Assembly: GCA_026713405.1 (NCBI GenBank)
Contig: JAPOON010000494.1
Coordinates: 1 to 10,050, forward strand
Length of the DNA stretch: 10,050 nucleotides
Reading direction: 5' to 3'
DNA from: Gammaproteobacteria bacterium
Lineage (GTDB): Bacteria; Pseudomonadota; Gammaproteobacteria; Pseudomonadales; Azotimanducaceae_A
Shown here in pieces: positions 1 to 6,872 of this stretch. The notes beneath the pieces were generated by a model. It saw only the letters and a list, made by a program, of their open reading frames with translations, was not told the DNA's origin and did not search any database. Each line of letters starts with the position of its first letter. Within the stretch, counting starts at the first letter, position 1. The translations under genes and the position numbers were made by a program.

Positions 1-1
1 G

Positions 2-181
2 AACCCGCCGCTGACGACCATGCGCACCCCGGACTGGGAGATGGGCGAGGTCACCGCGGAATGCGTCGTGGACATGCTGCAGTCCAGGGGCCCGCCCGTG
101 TACCGCCGGGAAGTCGAGCCGGAATTCGTGCTGCGCGGCAGCACCGGGCCGCCGCCCTTCAGGACTGCACCACCCGACTGA
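2..181 (+). CDS. LacI/GalR-family transcriptional repressor, C-terminal fragment
   Basis: Only the last 59 residues are in the window; the gene enters from the left and ends at the TGA at 179-181. The visible part begins NPPLTTMRTPDWEMGEVTAE and later reads EPEFVLRGSTGPPP. This is the usual end of the periplasmic-binding-protein-like effector domain of LacI/GalR repressors: a PPLTTV-type strand, a helix starting near EMG, then a final strand LVVRGST. The N-terminal helix-turn-helix that would bind DNA lies outside the window. Family knowledge says such proteins bind palindromic operators with a central CpG and are released or activated by a small sugar-like or other ligand. A perfect operator of this kind lies about 870 bp downstream, in front of the TonB-dependent receptor gene, so this protein is the obvious candidate regulator of that receptor (inference). 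Family assignment is firm; ligand unknown. Confidence 0.85.
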   Translation, partial: NPPLTTMRTPDWEMGEVTAECVVDMLQSRGPPVYRREVEPEFVLRGSTGPPPFRTAPPD

Positions 182-249
182 CAGATTGCGATTACCCGTT
201 CGAGTAGCGCTGCGACTCCGACCAATTCGTGGAAAGATCGTGGTGTTCG

Positions 250-278
250 TTGTATTCGTCTGTGTTAAGGTGTACACA
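250..278 (+). promoter_or_regulatory. Putative promoter and autoregulatory site of the toxin-antitoxin operon
   Basis: A TTGTAT -35-like hexamer at 250-255 is followed after 17 bp by TACACA at 273-278. The downstream part contains the palindrome GTGTACAC (270-277), and TGTGT (261-265) pairs with ACACA (274-278). RHH antitoxins usually repress their own operon by binding short palindromes over the promoter, so this is the natural operator position. The hexamers are poor matches to consensus, so the call rests on position and the palindrome. Confidence 0.35.
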
Positions 279-301
279 TTCAAATACAGTTGCAGCAATC
301 C

Positions 302-544
302 ATGTCCGCTACCGTAACCATCCGTCTGGAATCGGAACTCAAACAACGCCTTGAGCACCTTGCCGAGGCGATGCAGCGATCGAAGTCCTTTCTTGCTGCG
401 CAAGCCATTCGCGACTTCGTAGAATTGAACGAATGGCAGGTTCAGGAAATCGAGCAGGCCGTCATGGAAGCCGACCGGGGTGAATTCGCCAGCGACCAGG
501 ATGTCGCGGCAGTCTTCGGCAAGTGGGGAGTCCGTGCAGGTTAG
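302..544 (+). CDS. Ribbon-helix-helix (CopG/ParD-like) antitoxin
   Basis: An 80-residue protein. Residues 1-45 fit a ribbon-helix-helix DNA-binding domain: the strand SATVTIRLESEL, then helix EHLAEAMQRSKSFLAAQAI, then the second helix. The C-terminal tail (WQVQEIEQAVMEADRGEF, then a DVAAVFGKWG segment) is the acidic/amphipathic part that wraps the toxin in this family. I chose ATG 302 because the strand normally begins a few residues from the N-terminus; an in-frame TTG at 290 would add only four residues. Neither start has a clear Shine-Dalgarno. The stop overlaps the start of the next gene by 11 bp, typical of coupled antitoxin-toxin pairs. Expected role: neutralise the ParE-type toxin and repress the operon. 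Role confidence is high from domain and neighbour together. Confidence 0.88.
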   Translation: MSATVTIRLESELKQRLEHLAEAMQRSKSFLAAQAIRDFVELNEWQVQEIEQAVMEADRGEFASDQDVAAVFGKWGVRAG

Positions 545-824
545 CTGGCTTGCGAAGGCACTTCGAAATCTCGACGACGAAGCCGAGTACATATCCGGCG
601 AAAACCCTGCAGCCGCAGAGGCCCTGGTCAAGCGGATTCATGAGGCGGTAGGCCGGCTGCAAACGAATCCTGCCATGGGGCGGCCCGGCCGCATCCACGG
701 AACGCGGGAGCTGGTCGTGCCGGGTACGCCTTACATCATTCCCTACCGTGTCAGGCCACGCTTGAACCGTGTTGAGGTCCTGCGCGTATTCCACGCCTCG
801 CGACGCCCGCCAAGTCGCTGGTGA
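534..824 (+). CDS. ParE/RelE-superfamily toxin
   Basis: A 96-residue protein starting at GTG 534 (VQVSWLAKALRNLDDEAEYI). Family hallmarks are visible in order: the N-terminal strand and helix with WLAKALRNLDDEAEYI, the NPAAAEALVKRI helix, GRPGRIHGTRELVVPGTPY (about 49-67), and the final strands ending VEVLRVFHASRRP. This pattern is characteristic of the ParE branch, whose studied members poison DNA gyrase; other RelE-fold members cleave mRNA. The reading frame is open upstream to 480, but starts before 534 would add residues unlike the family, and GTG 534 gives the expected N-terminus. A GGGGAG tract at 525-530 sits only 3 nt before the start, so translational coupling with the antitoxin is likely. 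No disruption is seen, so the module appears functional. Confidence 0.87.
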   Translation: MQVSWLAKALRNLDDEAEYISGENPAAAEALVKRIHEAVGRLQTNPAMGRPGRIHGTRELVVPGTPYIIPYRVRPRLNRVEVLRVFHASRRPPSRW

Positions 825-1025
825 CCGCCCGCCGTCTTCCGACAACTGAAGTTTCCTCGTGCTGATGCTTTCCGGCCCACAGGCATCCAGCATTGAGATG
901 CTATGGCGGCGAATCCGCAGCGTCGGGTGAACCGGTCGCCCTTGTCCGCAAACAAGAGACCTGGCCCGCACCCCGACCGAAACATCAACGCTCCGGTCAG
1001 GCTTGGCCATGCGCCTTGCGGATGG

Positions 1026-1054
1026 TTGAACCCAGCTTTTTGAAGTAGTAATGT
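1026..1054 (+). promoter_or_regulatory. Putative promoter of the TonB-dependent receptor gene
   Basis: TTGAAC (1026-1031) and TAATGT (1049-1054) are separated by 17 bp. The second hexamer runs into the LacI-type operator, so repressor binding would block RNA polymerase. An alternative pair is TTGAAG (1040-1045) with TACATA (1062-1067), spacer 16, which would place the operator inside the promoter. Neither is a strong consensus match; the operator position supports a promoter here. Confidence 0.35.
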
Positions 1055-1066
1055 AAGCGCTTACAT
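1051..1066. promoter_or_regulatory. LacI/GalR-family operator, perfect 16-bp palindrome
   Basis: ATGTAAGCGCTTACAT is identical to its reverse complement and has the central CpG and the TGTAAGCGCTTACA core common to many LacI/GalR-family operators. It lies 38-53 bp before the receptor start codon and overlaps the likely promoter. The LacI-family gene that ends at 181 is the best candidate for the protein that binds it (inference). Confidence 0.8.
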
Positions 1067-1103
1067 ACAGCTTTCGGTCTGTATCGAACCAAAGGGGGAT
1101 AAT

Positions 1104-3623
1104 ATGATCAATCACCGATTCTGGAGTCTTCCGGCTCCAATCGCAGCCTTGTTCACGGGCTTCGTCGCGGCTGCCTGGGCGCCCGTGGCACTCGGGGAAA
1201 CCGGGGCGTCCACCAGCGTCATCGAGGAGGTCATCGTCACCGCCCAGCGGCGCGAGGAGAATCTGCAGGAAGTGCCGATCAGCATCAGCGTGTTCGAAGG
1301 CGAGCAGATCGAGCGCTCCGGCATGCGCGGCGCGCGCGACTATGTCCAGCGGCTCGCTAACGTGACCTTCAACGAAAACGACCAGCAAGGCACCAAGAAC
1401 GGCGACGTTTCGGTCCGCGGCATCAGCGATCTCACTTCCGGCGGCAACGAACGCATCATCCAGTCGCGTCCCGCCATCGGCATGAACGTCGATGAGTTCA
1501 GCGTCAGCTCGGTGGCCAGCGGCTCCGCCAACCCGCCCCTGGACGACATCGAGCGCGTCGAGATCCTGCGCGGTCCCCAGGGCACCTACTTCGGGCGCAA
1601 TGCAACCGGCGGCGCCATCAACATCGTCACCCGAAAGCCGGACGAGAACGCCATGGCCAAGGTGAGGGTGAGTTACGGCAGCTTCGAGACCTACACCGTC
1701 GGCGCGGTGGGCAACGTACCGGTCATGGACGACCTGTACGTTCGGGGCGGCATCGCCTTCGAACAGAGCAACGGCGCCGTGCAGAACCTGAGCCACACCG
1801 GCAACGACGCGGATCACGAAGACGTGAACGCACGCCTCGCGATCCGCTGGCAGCCGGAAAACTGGACCATCGACCTGACCGGACAGATCGTTCGCGAAGA
1901 CCAGGGCAACCTCGGCAAGATCCCCACGGGTCAACGGCCGGCCGGCTTCCTGAGTTTCGGACCCGGCGCCAGCGGCACCACGGACCTGGTCAGCACCTGC
2001 GGCATGGGCGAAGACCTCTTCTTCCAGAACGGCAACGACCGGTACAACTGCGAAGACCAGGACACGTACCAGGAAGTCGAAAACAGCCTGGTGATGCTGC
2101 GCATCCAGTATGATGCGGAACGCTTCAGTTTCACCTCCATCACCGGCAACCAGAGGTCGGACTTCGAGCAGTTCGAAGACCTCGACAACTCGGGTTGGGA
2201 CATCTTCAACCGGTTGAACCGCTACGACGCCGAGTCTTTCAGCCAGGAAGTGCGCCTGAATTCCGCCAACGACTGGGAGATCGGCGGGCGCGCCTTCAAC
2301 TGGACCGTGGGCGGCCTGGTGTACAACGACCGGTTCAACGTCGACAACCGCATCATCGCCGGTCAGGACGTGGTCCCGGGGTTCATCGGTTTCCTGACCG
2401 TGCCCGGCGACCGGCCCAACGAAAACGAGCAGAACGTCGAGCGCGACGGCTGGGCACTGTTCTTCGACCTCTCCTACGAAATCGTCGACGACCTGACCCT
2501 GTCGTTCAGCGGCCGGTACTCCGAGGACAACGACGAACAATGGTGGCAGAACACCTACGCATCCTTCGATTGCGGAACCCGCGCCGTGGTAGACGGCGTA
2601 CCGGCGCCGTTGCTGCCCGGCTGTGAACTCAGGCCCGACCAGCACCCACTGCCGATCTACCAGACCGGCGATGGCGGCATGTTCGTTTCCGGCGGCCGAT
2701 TCCCGCAAAACATCTTCAACGAAGGCAAGAACGACAGCACCGACTTCTCCCCGCGCGTGGGCATCAGCTGGGCCGGCTGGGAAGACCACAACCTGTACTT
2801 CACCTGGTCGCGCGGCTACCGCGCGGCGGGCATACGTGTCGCCGCAGACTCCGGCGGGCGCACCGCCCTTGTGGGGGAGGCACTGGCCATTGACTCACGC
2901 TCCTTCTTCGACAAGGAGCGGGTCAGCAGTTTCGAGTGGGGCTGGAAAGGCAACTTCAACCAGGGCCGCACCTATGCGGAACTGGCGCTGTTCCTGACGC
3001 AGTGGGACGACATGCAGGTGCGCCTGGACCGGTTCGTGTGCCCCTTGGCGAGCGGCGAACTGGTGCCGTTCGACAGCCCGCAGGGCGTGGATTGCGTGGG
3101 CGGCCCGCAACCTGACAGCCGCGTCAACAACGCCGAAGAGGCGGAGTCGAAGGGCTTCGAACTCTCCGTGCAGTCGCTGGTCGGCGAAAACCTGCAACTT
3201 GGCGGATTCGTCGGGTATGCCGATGCCGAATTCAAGGACTTCAAGAATTCCCCATTCGGCGATGTCAGCGGCCAGCAGTTGCCCAATGCCCCGAAGTGGA
3301 GCGCAGGCGCCAACGCGCAGTTCAACTGGCAGGTCGGCCCCGCCGATGCCTACGTGCGCGCGGAAGTGCTCTATCGGGACAGCTTCACCACCCAGTTCAA
3401 TCACCAGGACCGGCCCGAGTTCCCCTACGTTGCCGACGACGTGACGCTGGTGAACCTGCAGGCGGGATTCGACTGGGACAACCACAACCTGAACGTGAGT
3501 GTCGACAACCTCTTCGACGAGGACTACACCCTTGGCGCGGAGGACTTCTCGCAGACCGGCACCGTGGTGCAGCCGCACCCGGCCTGGGTGAGAGTCAGTT
3601 GGACGACGCGTTTCGGCGAGTAG
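1104..3623 (+). CDS. TonB-dependent outer-membrane receptor
   Basis: An 839-residue protein, normal length for the family. ATG 1104 has a strong Shine-Dalgarno (AAAGGGGG, 1091-1098, 5-nt gap). Residues 1-31 form a signal peptide, with cleavage likely near ALG/ET. A TonB-box-like segment EEVIVTAQRREENLQEVPIS (41-60) leads into the plug domain, which ends with ERVEILRGPQGTYFGRNATG (150-169) and AINIVTRKP (171-179). The rest alternates amphipathic strands and loops, as in a 22-strand barrel, with a typical ending VRVSWTTRF. The mature protein has exactly six cysteines in three local pairs (299/316, 490/507, 646/664), probably disulfides in surface loops. Family role: TonB/ExbBD-powered uptake across the outer membrane. 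The ligand cannot be read from sequence; the EEVIVTAQ-type plug is common in degraders of steroids, aromatics and other complex substrates. It is likely controlled by the LacI-type operator upstream. Confidence 0.95.
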   Translation: MINHRFWSLPAPIAALFTGFVAAAWAPVALGETGASTSVIEEVIVTAQRREENLQEVPISISVFEGEQIERSGMRGARDYVQRLANVTFNENDQQGTKNGDVSVRGISDLTSGGNERIIQSRPAIGMNVDEFSVSSVASGSANPPLDDIERVEILRGPQGTYFGRNATGGAINIVTRKPDENAMAKVRVSYGSFETYTVGAVGNVPVMDDLYVRGGIAFEQSNGAVQNLSHTGNDADHEDVNARLAIRWQPENWTIDLTGQIVREDQGNLGKIPTGQRPAGFLSFGPGASGTTDLVSTCGMGEDLFFQNGNDRYNCEDQDTYQEVENSLVMLRIQYDAERFSFTSITGNQRSDFEQFEDLDNSGWDIFNRLNRYDAESFSQEVRLNSANDWEIGGRAFNWTVGGLVYNDRFNVDNRIIAGQDVVPGFIGFLTVPGDRPNENEQNVERDGWALFFDLSYEIVDDLTLSFSGRYSEDNDEQWWQNTYASFDCGTRAVVDGVPAPLLPGCELRPDQHPLPIYQTGDGGMFVSGGRFPQNIFNEGKNDSTDFSPRVGISWAGWEDHNLYFTWSRGYRAAGIRVAADSGGRTALVGEALAIDSRSFFDKERVSSFEWGWKGNFNQGRTYAELALFLTQWDDMQVRLDRFVCPLASGELVPFDSPQGVDCVGGPQPDSRVNNAEEAESKGFELSVQSLVGENLQLGGFVGYADAEFKDFKNSPFGDVSGQQLPNAPKWSAGANAQFNWQVGPADAYVRAEVLYRDSFTTQFNHQDRPEFPYVADDVTLVNLQAGFDWDNHNLNVSVDNLFDEDYTLGAEDFSQTGTVVQPHPAWVRVSWTTRFGE

Positions 3624-3673
3624 TACGCGCCGCTTCATTGGCAATGCCGTGCCCTGTCGCTCTTGACGGAAAC

Positions 3674-3708
3674 GCCGGCACGGTCCTGGCAACAGGACCG
3701 TCGCCGGC
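3674..3708 (+). terminator. Strong intercistronic hairpin after the receptor gene
   Basis: The left arm 3674-3688 (GCCGGCACGGTCCTG) pairs with 3693-3708 (CAGGACCGTCGCCGGC): 15 base pairs with one bulged C at 3702 and a GCAA loop (3689-3692). No T tract follows (ACCCGG), so it is not a classical intrinsic terminator. It may act as an attenuator or an mRNA 3'-end stabiliser that separates receptor expression from the enzyme genes downstream. The structure is certain from sequence; the role is not. Confidence 0.6.
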
Positions 3709-3760
3709 ACCCGGCTTGCCCGGCAGGGCCTGGCACGAATACCGCACCGGATAACCGCTC

Positions 3761-5338
3761 GTGAATTCCGAATTCGATGTCGTCGTCATAGGCGCCGGCG
3801 TCAACGGGCTGGCTTGCGGCGCCGTACTGGCCCGCGAGGGCCTGAAGGTCTGTGTCGTCGAGCGCAACCGATGGGTGGGCGGCGGCGCCGTCACCCGGGA
3901 AATCACGCTGCCCGGCTTCAAGCACGACCTGTACGGTTCCTCGCACGTCTGGATCCAGTGCAACGCCGACTTCAAGAGCATTCAGCCCGAACTCGAACAG
4001 TACGGGCTAAGGTATATCGAACCCGAGGACCAGATCACCGGCCACCCGGACCGCAACGGCGGCCCGGGCATCGTGATCCACAAGGACATCGATGCAACAT
4101 GCGAATCCATCGCCGCCTACTCGGCCCGGGATGCCCGGCGCTATCGCCAGGTGTTCGACGAGTTCGAGGCGATCCGCGAGGGGTTCGTCAAGGACTTCTT
4201 CACCCCGCCCTCCCCCCCGAGCGCCCTCCCCCGGGCGCTGGAGACCACCCAGGCCGGAATTCGCCGGCTGCGCGACTTTTCCATGTCGGCGCGCGCCTGG
4301 GTGGAAACCTATTTCGAGCACGAATTCGTGCGCGCCGTGCTGATGAACTGGGCGCTGGCCCCGCAGATCCTCCCGGACCAGGGCGGGGCCGGCCAATCCT
4401 TCTACATCATGATTCCGGCGATTCACCACTACGGGCAGGCCATCCCCGAGGGCGGCAGCCAGATGCTGCCCAACTCCATGGCGCGCTACATCGAGGCCCG
4501 GGAGGGGCGCGTCCTGACCGACTGCGCCGTGGAAAAGATCGTCGTCGAAAACGGCAGGGCCAGCGGCATCAACACGGCTGGCCAGGGCAGCATCGGCGCC
4601 CGCCGGGCGGTGGTCTCGGCCCTGGAACCCCGCCAGACCTTCCTGAAACTGCTCGATGAGCGCGAGTTGGAGGAAGACTTCCTGGACATGGTGCGCGGCT
4701 ACAGCTTCGGCAAGATCTCGGTTTGCCGGGGTCACCTCGCTCTCCAGGAGCCGCCGCAATTCACGAACGGCGCCGACATGAGCCGCTGCGCCTTTCACCG
4801 CATCGTCGATTCCATGGATCAGATGACCCGCTATTACGCGGAATTGTCGATGGGATTACCGCCGTCCGACCCGTTCCTGTGGAGCGCCTGCTGGACGCTG
4901 CTCGATCCCACCCGGGCGCCCGAAGGCAAACACACACTCATCTGCGATACCTTCGTCTCCAACTGGCTGGCCTCGGGAGAGACCTGGGCGGAGATCGGCG
5001 AGGATTACACGCGCCGTGTATTGCTCCGCAAACTGCGGCAATACGCGCCGAACATGAACGACGACAACATCCTGGGGCTGGCCGTGCACACCGGCGAGAG
5101 CCTCGAGGCTGCGAACCCCAGCTTCGTCGAGGGCACCACCAACGGCGGCGAACGCATCGAGTCGCAACTCGGCTGCTTCCGCCCGTTCCCGGGCTACGCC
5201 CACTACCGCTCGCCGGTACGCGACCTGTACATGACCGGGCCCCACTGCCACCCCGGCGGCGGCATCTCGGCCATGGGCACAATAACCGCCAACGTGATGC
5301 TCGACGACCTGGGCATCAAACCCGCAAATTTCTGGTAA
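3761..5338 (+). CDS. Phytoene-desaturase-like FAD-dependent oxidoreductase (COG1233 / PYROXD2-like)
   Basis: A 525-residue flavoprotein. The N-terminus FDVVVIGAGVNGLACGAVLA carries the Rossmann GxGxxG at residues 11-16, and Glu34 at the end of the second strand is placed to bind the FAD ribose. The C-terminus has the second FAD signature of the carotenoid-desaturase/PYROXD2 group: YMTGPHCHPGGGISAMGTIT at about 490-509. There is no signal peptide or obvious membrane helix. GTG 3761 is the only sensible start because the Rossmann strand begins five residues later; no good Shine-Dalgarno is visible. Family members dehydrogenate or isomerise hydrophobic substrates (carotenoids, other polyenes), but many bacterial members of this exact size have unknown substrates. 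No phytoene synthase or other crt gene is present, so carotenoid synthesis is not supported. The next gene starts 67 bp downstream on the same strand, suggesting an operon with the hydrolase. Confidence 0.88.
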   Translation: MNSEFDVVVIGAGVNGLACGAVLAREGLKVCVVERNRWVGGGAVTREITLPGFKHDLYGSSHVWIQCNADFKSIQPELEQYGLRYIEPEDQITGHPDRNGGPGIVIHKDIDATCESIAAYSARDARRYRQVFDEFEAIREGFVKDFFTPPSPPSALPRALETTQAGIRRLRDFSMSARAWVETYFEHEFVRAVLMNWALAPQILPDQGGAGQSFYIMIPAIHHYGQAIPEGGSQMLPNSMARYIEAREGRVLTDCAVEKIVVENGRASGINTAGQGSIGARRAVVSALEPRQTFLKLLDERELEEDFLDMVRGYSFGKISVCRGHLALQEPPQFTNGADMSRCAFHRIVDSMDQMTRYYAELSMGLPPSDPFLWSACWTLLDPTRAPEGKHTLICDTFVSNWLASGETWAEIGEDYTRRVLLRKLRQYAPNMNDDNILGLAVHTGESLEAANPSFVEGTTNGGERIESQLGCFRPFPGYAHYRSPVRDLYMTGPHCHPGGGISAMGTITANVMLDDLGIKPANFW

Positions 5339-5405
5339 ACCCACAAAGGATATTCACACGAGTCACCACATGGACGCGCAAACACTTCCCGTCAAGGACA
5401 CGCAA

Positions 5406-6563
5406 ATGACCCACTCACCCATAGAGAAGTACACGGCGCTGGTCGTACAGCCCCACGTACGGGTGGCCAACGACCGGGCCGAGATCAAGCAGAATCTCGA
5501 CCGGGTGCTGAACCTCATCGACTTCGGGGTCGGTTACTTCTGGGAACTGCCTTCCCGGCTGGTGGTGCTGCCGGAGTACTTCCTGCAGGGCGTCACCACC
5601 CCCGGCAAGGGCGAGCACGGCATCGACAGCTTCATGAAGAAGGCCATCGCCATCGACGGCCCCGAAATGCAGGCGCTGGGCGACAAGGCCAGGGAATACA
5701 ACCTCTACATCGCCGGCGGCGGCGTCGTCGAACAGGTTGCCGAGTTCCCCGACCGCTGGTTCAACACGGCATTCATCATCGGCCCTTCGGGCGAGGTGGA
5801 ACTGCGCTATCACAAGTGGCACATCCCGGCCTCCATCGGGCTCGGCACCAGCCCGCACGATCTGCTGGACGAATACCGGGAAGTGTTCGGCGCCGACATC
5901 GCCGACCTGTTCCCCGTGATCGATACGCCCATCGGCAAGCTCGGCACCATGACCTGCCACGACGGCTGCACGCCGGAGGTATCACGCGCCCTCGGCTACA
6001 ACGGCTGCGAGGTGATCTGTCACCCGGTGGCCCTGCAGGAGGCCGAGGGAGTCTCGGAACCCTGGGATTTCTGGACCTTCACCCGCCGCACCCGGGCGCA
6101 CGACAACATGTGTTACCTGCTCGGTTCCAACTGGGGCACGGTGGACTACGACTACTACCCTCGGGCCTTCTGCTCCGGCAACTCCTTCATCATCGACTAT
6201 ATCGGCATGATGCTGCGCACGGCCCCCTACCCCGAGGAACAGGTGATCGCCGCGCCCATCGATATCGAGGCTTTGCGGGAGCACCGTTCCCGCTGCAATC
6301 ACAACTGCTGGGTCGATGTGCGCACCGAGGGCTTCCGCCAGATCTACGAGAATCCCATCTACCCGCCGAATCAGTTTCCGGCGGGCAAGCCACCGCGCAC
6401 CCTGGCGGACAAGATGCGGCCGGTGGAGGAGGTTTTTGCCCAGTTGTACGAGCGGGGGCAGTTCATGCCGCCGGCCGGCATGACGGCGGGCGACATGCCG
6501 GCACGTCACCGGCAACGAATCGGCGCCGCACAGGCAATCGGCGCACTCAAGAAAGAGGGCTGA
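5406..6563 (+). CDS. Nitrilase-superfamily carbon-nitrogen hydrolase
   Basis: A 385-residue protein from ATG 5406. I prefer this start over in-frame ATG 5370 because AAGGA (5394-5398) lies 7 nt before it, whereas 5370 has no good ribosome site. The superfamily catalytic triad is visible (numbers from 5406): Glu57 in VVLPEYFLQG, Lys137 in LRYHKWHIP, and Cys184 in GTMTCHDGCTPE. The CHDG wording around the nucleophile recalls the aliphatic amidase/formamidase branch, although the length and C-terminus fit no branch I can name. The Lys-Cys distance is 47 residues, longer than the roughly 32 of aliphatic amidase, because of a segment with LLDEYREVFGADIADLF. Expected reaction: hydrolysis of an amide, nitrile or N-carbamoyl bond through a Cys thioester intermediate, in the cytoplasm. 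It is flanked closely by the oxidoreductase and a small gene 21 bp downstream. Superfamily firm; substrate unknown. Confidence 0.9.
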   Translation: MTHSPIEKYTALVVQPHVRVANDRAEIKQNLDRVLNLIDFGVGYFWELPSRLVVLPEYFLQGVTTPGKGEHGIDSFMKKAIAIDGPEMQALGDKAREYNLYIAGGGVVEQVAEFPDRWFNTAFIIGPSGEVELRYHKWHIPASIGLGTSPHDLLDEYREVFGADIADLFPVIDTPIGKLGTMTCHDGCTPEVSRALGYNGCEVICHPVALQEAEGVSEPWDFWTFTRRTRAHDNMCYLLGSNWGTVDYDYYPRAFCSGNSFIIDYIGMMLRTAPYPEEQVIAAPIDIEALREHRSRCNHNCWVDVRTEGFRQIYENPIYPPNQFPAGKPPRTLADKMRPVEEVFAQLYERGQFMPPAGMTAGDMPARHRQRIGAAQAIGALKKEG

Positions 6564-6584
6564 CTCCATCTATCGGAGGATTCC

Positions 6585-6872
6585 ATGAAGGTCGTCAGCG
6601 AACTGGCGGACATCGAATTTCAGGTAGGCGCCATCGCCCGGCAGGGCAATGAGTTGATCATCGAAAGCTCGGCAGACAGCACATTGGCCACCAGGGTTAT
6701 CGTCTCCCCCAAGGATGCCCGGGCCGCAATCCGGCGACTGCTGGCAAGCCCTTCCGCCTGGGGTTTCCTGCTGAGATTGCCCTTCACCCTGTCGAGAGCC
6801 AGGCAAGAACAAGCCGGCAATCAAGCCTGGGAGGAGAGGCGCCGCAGCGTCGGGCTCAACAAGCCCTGGTAG
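6585..6872 (+). CDS. Small uncharacterised protein, third gene of the oxidoreductase-hydrolase operon
   Basis: A 95-residue protein of no family I recognise. Its ribosome site is the best in the window (CGGAGGA ending 5 nt before ATG 6585), and it starts 21 bp after the hydrolase stop, so it is very likely translated from the same transcript. Visible layout: a first half rich in beta-type residues (IEFQVGAIARQGNELIIES, about 10-28, then TRVIVSP, 36-42), a helix DARAAIRRLL (44-53), a hydrophobic stretch AWGFLLRLPFTL (58-69), then a charged tail with WEERRRSVGLNKPW. The hydrophobic stretch is short and holds an arginine, so it is more likely amphipathic or a buried helix than a membrane span. 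There is no signal peptide. Location suggests an accessory or substrate-handling role beside the two enzymes (inference only). Confidence 0.75.
   Translation: MKVVSELADIEFQVGAIARQGNELIIESSADSTLATRVIVSPKDARAAIRRLLASPSAWGFLLRLPFTLSRARQEQAGNQAWEERRRSVGLNKPW

Noticed and set aside
743..988. Minus-strand 81-codon open frame running through the toxin 3' end and the following gap
   Set aside because: It overlaps the well-supported ParE-like gene, has low-complexity basic composition and no ribosome site.
462..2789. Very long minus-strand open frame (775 codons) opposite the receptor gene
   Set aside because: It is a GC-rich antisense shadow. The translation has runs of Val/Ala/Asp/His without domain logic and overlaps three well-supported plus-strand genes.
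2895..3710. Minus-strand 271-codon open frame opposite the receptor 3' half
   Set aside because: Same shadow effect of codon bias in the receptor gene; no ribosome site or family features.
3761..5338. Carotenoid biosynthesis phytoene desaturase (crtI)
   Set aside because: The fold and motifs fit the wider COG1233/PYROXD2 group, but no phytoene synthase, cyclase or other crt gene is present and the neighbours are a receptor and a hydrolase.
5370..5405. Upstream ATG 5370 as the start of the C-N hydrolase
   Set aside because: No suitable Shine-Dalgarno (AAAGGA at 5344-5349 is about 20 nt away), whereas ATG 5406 has AAGGA 7 nt upstream. It cannot be fully excluded.
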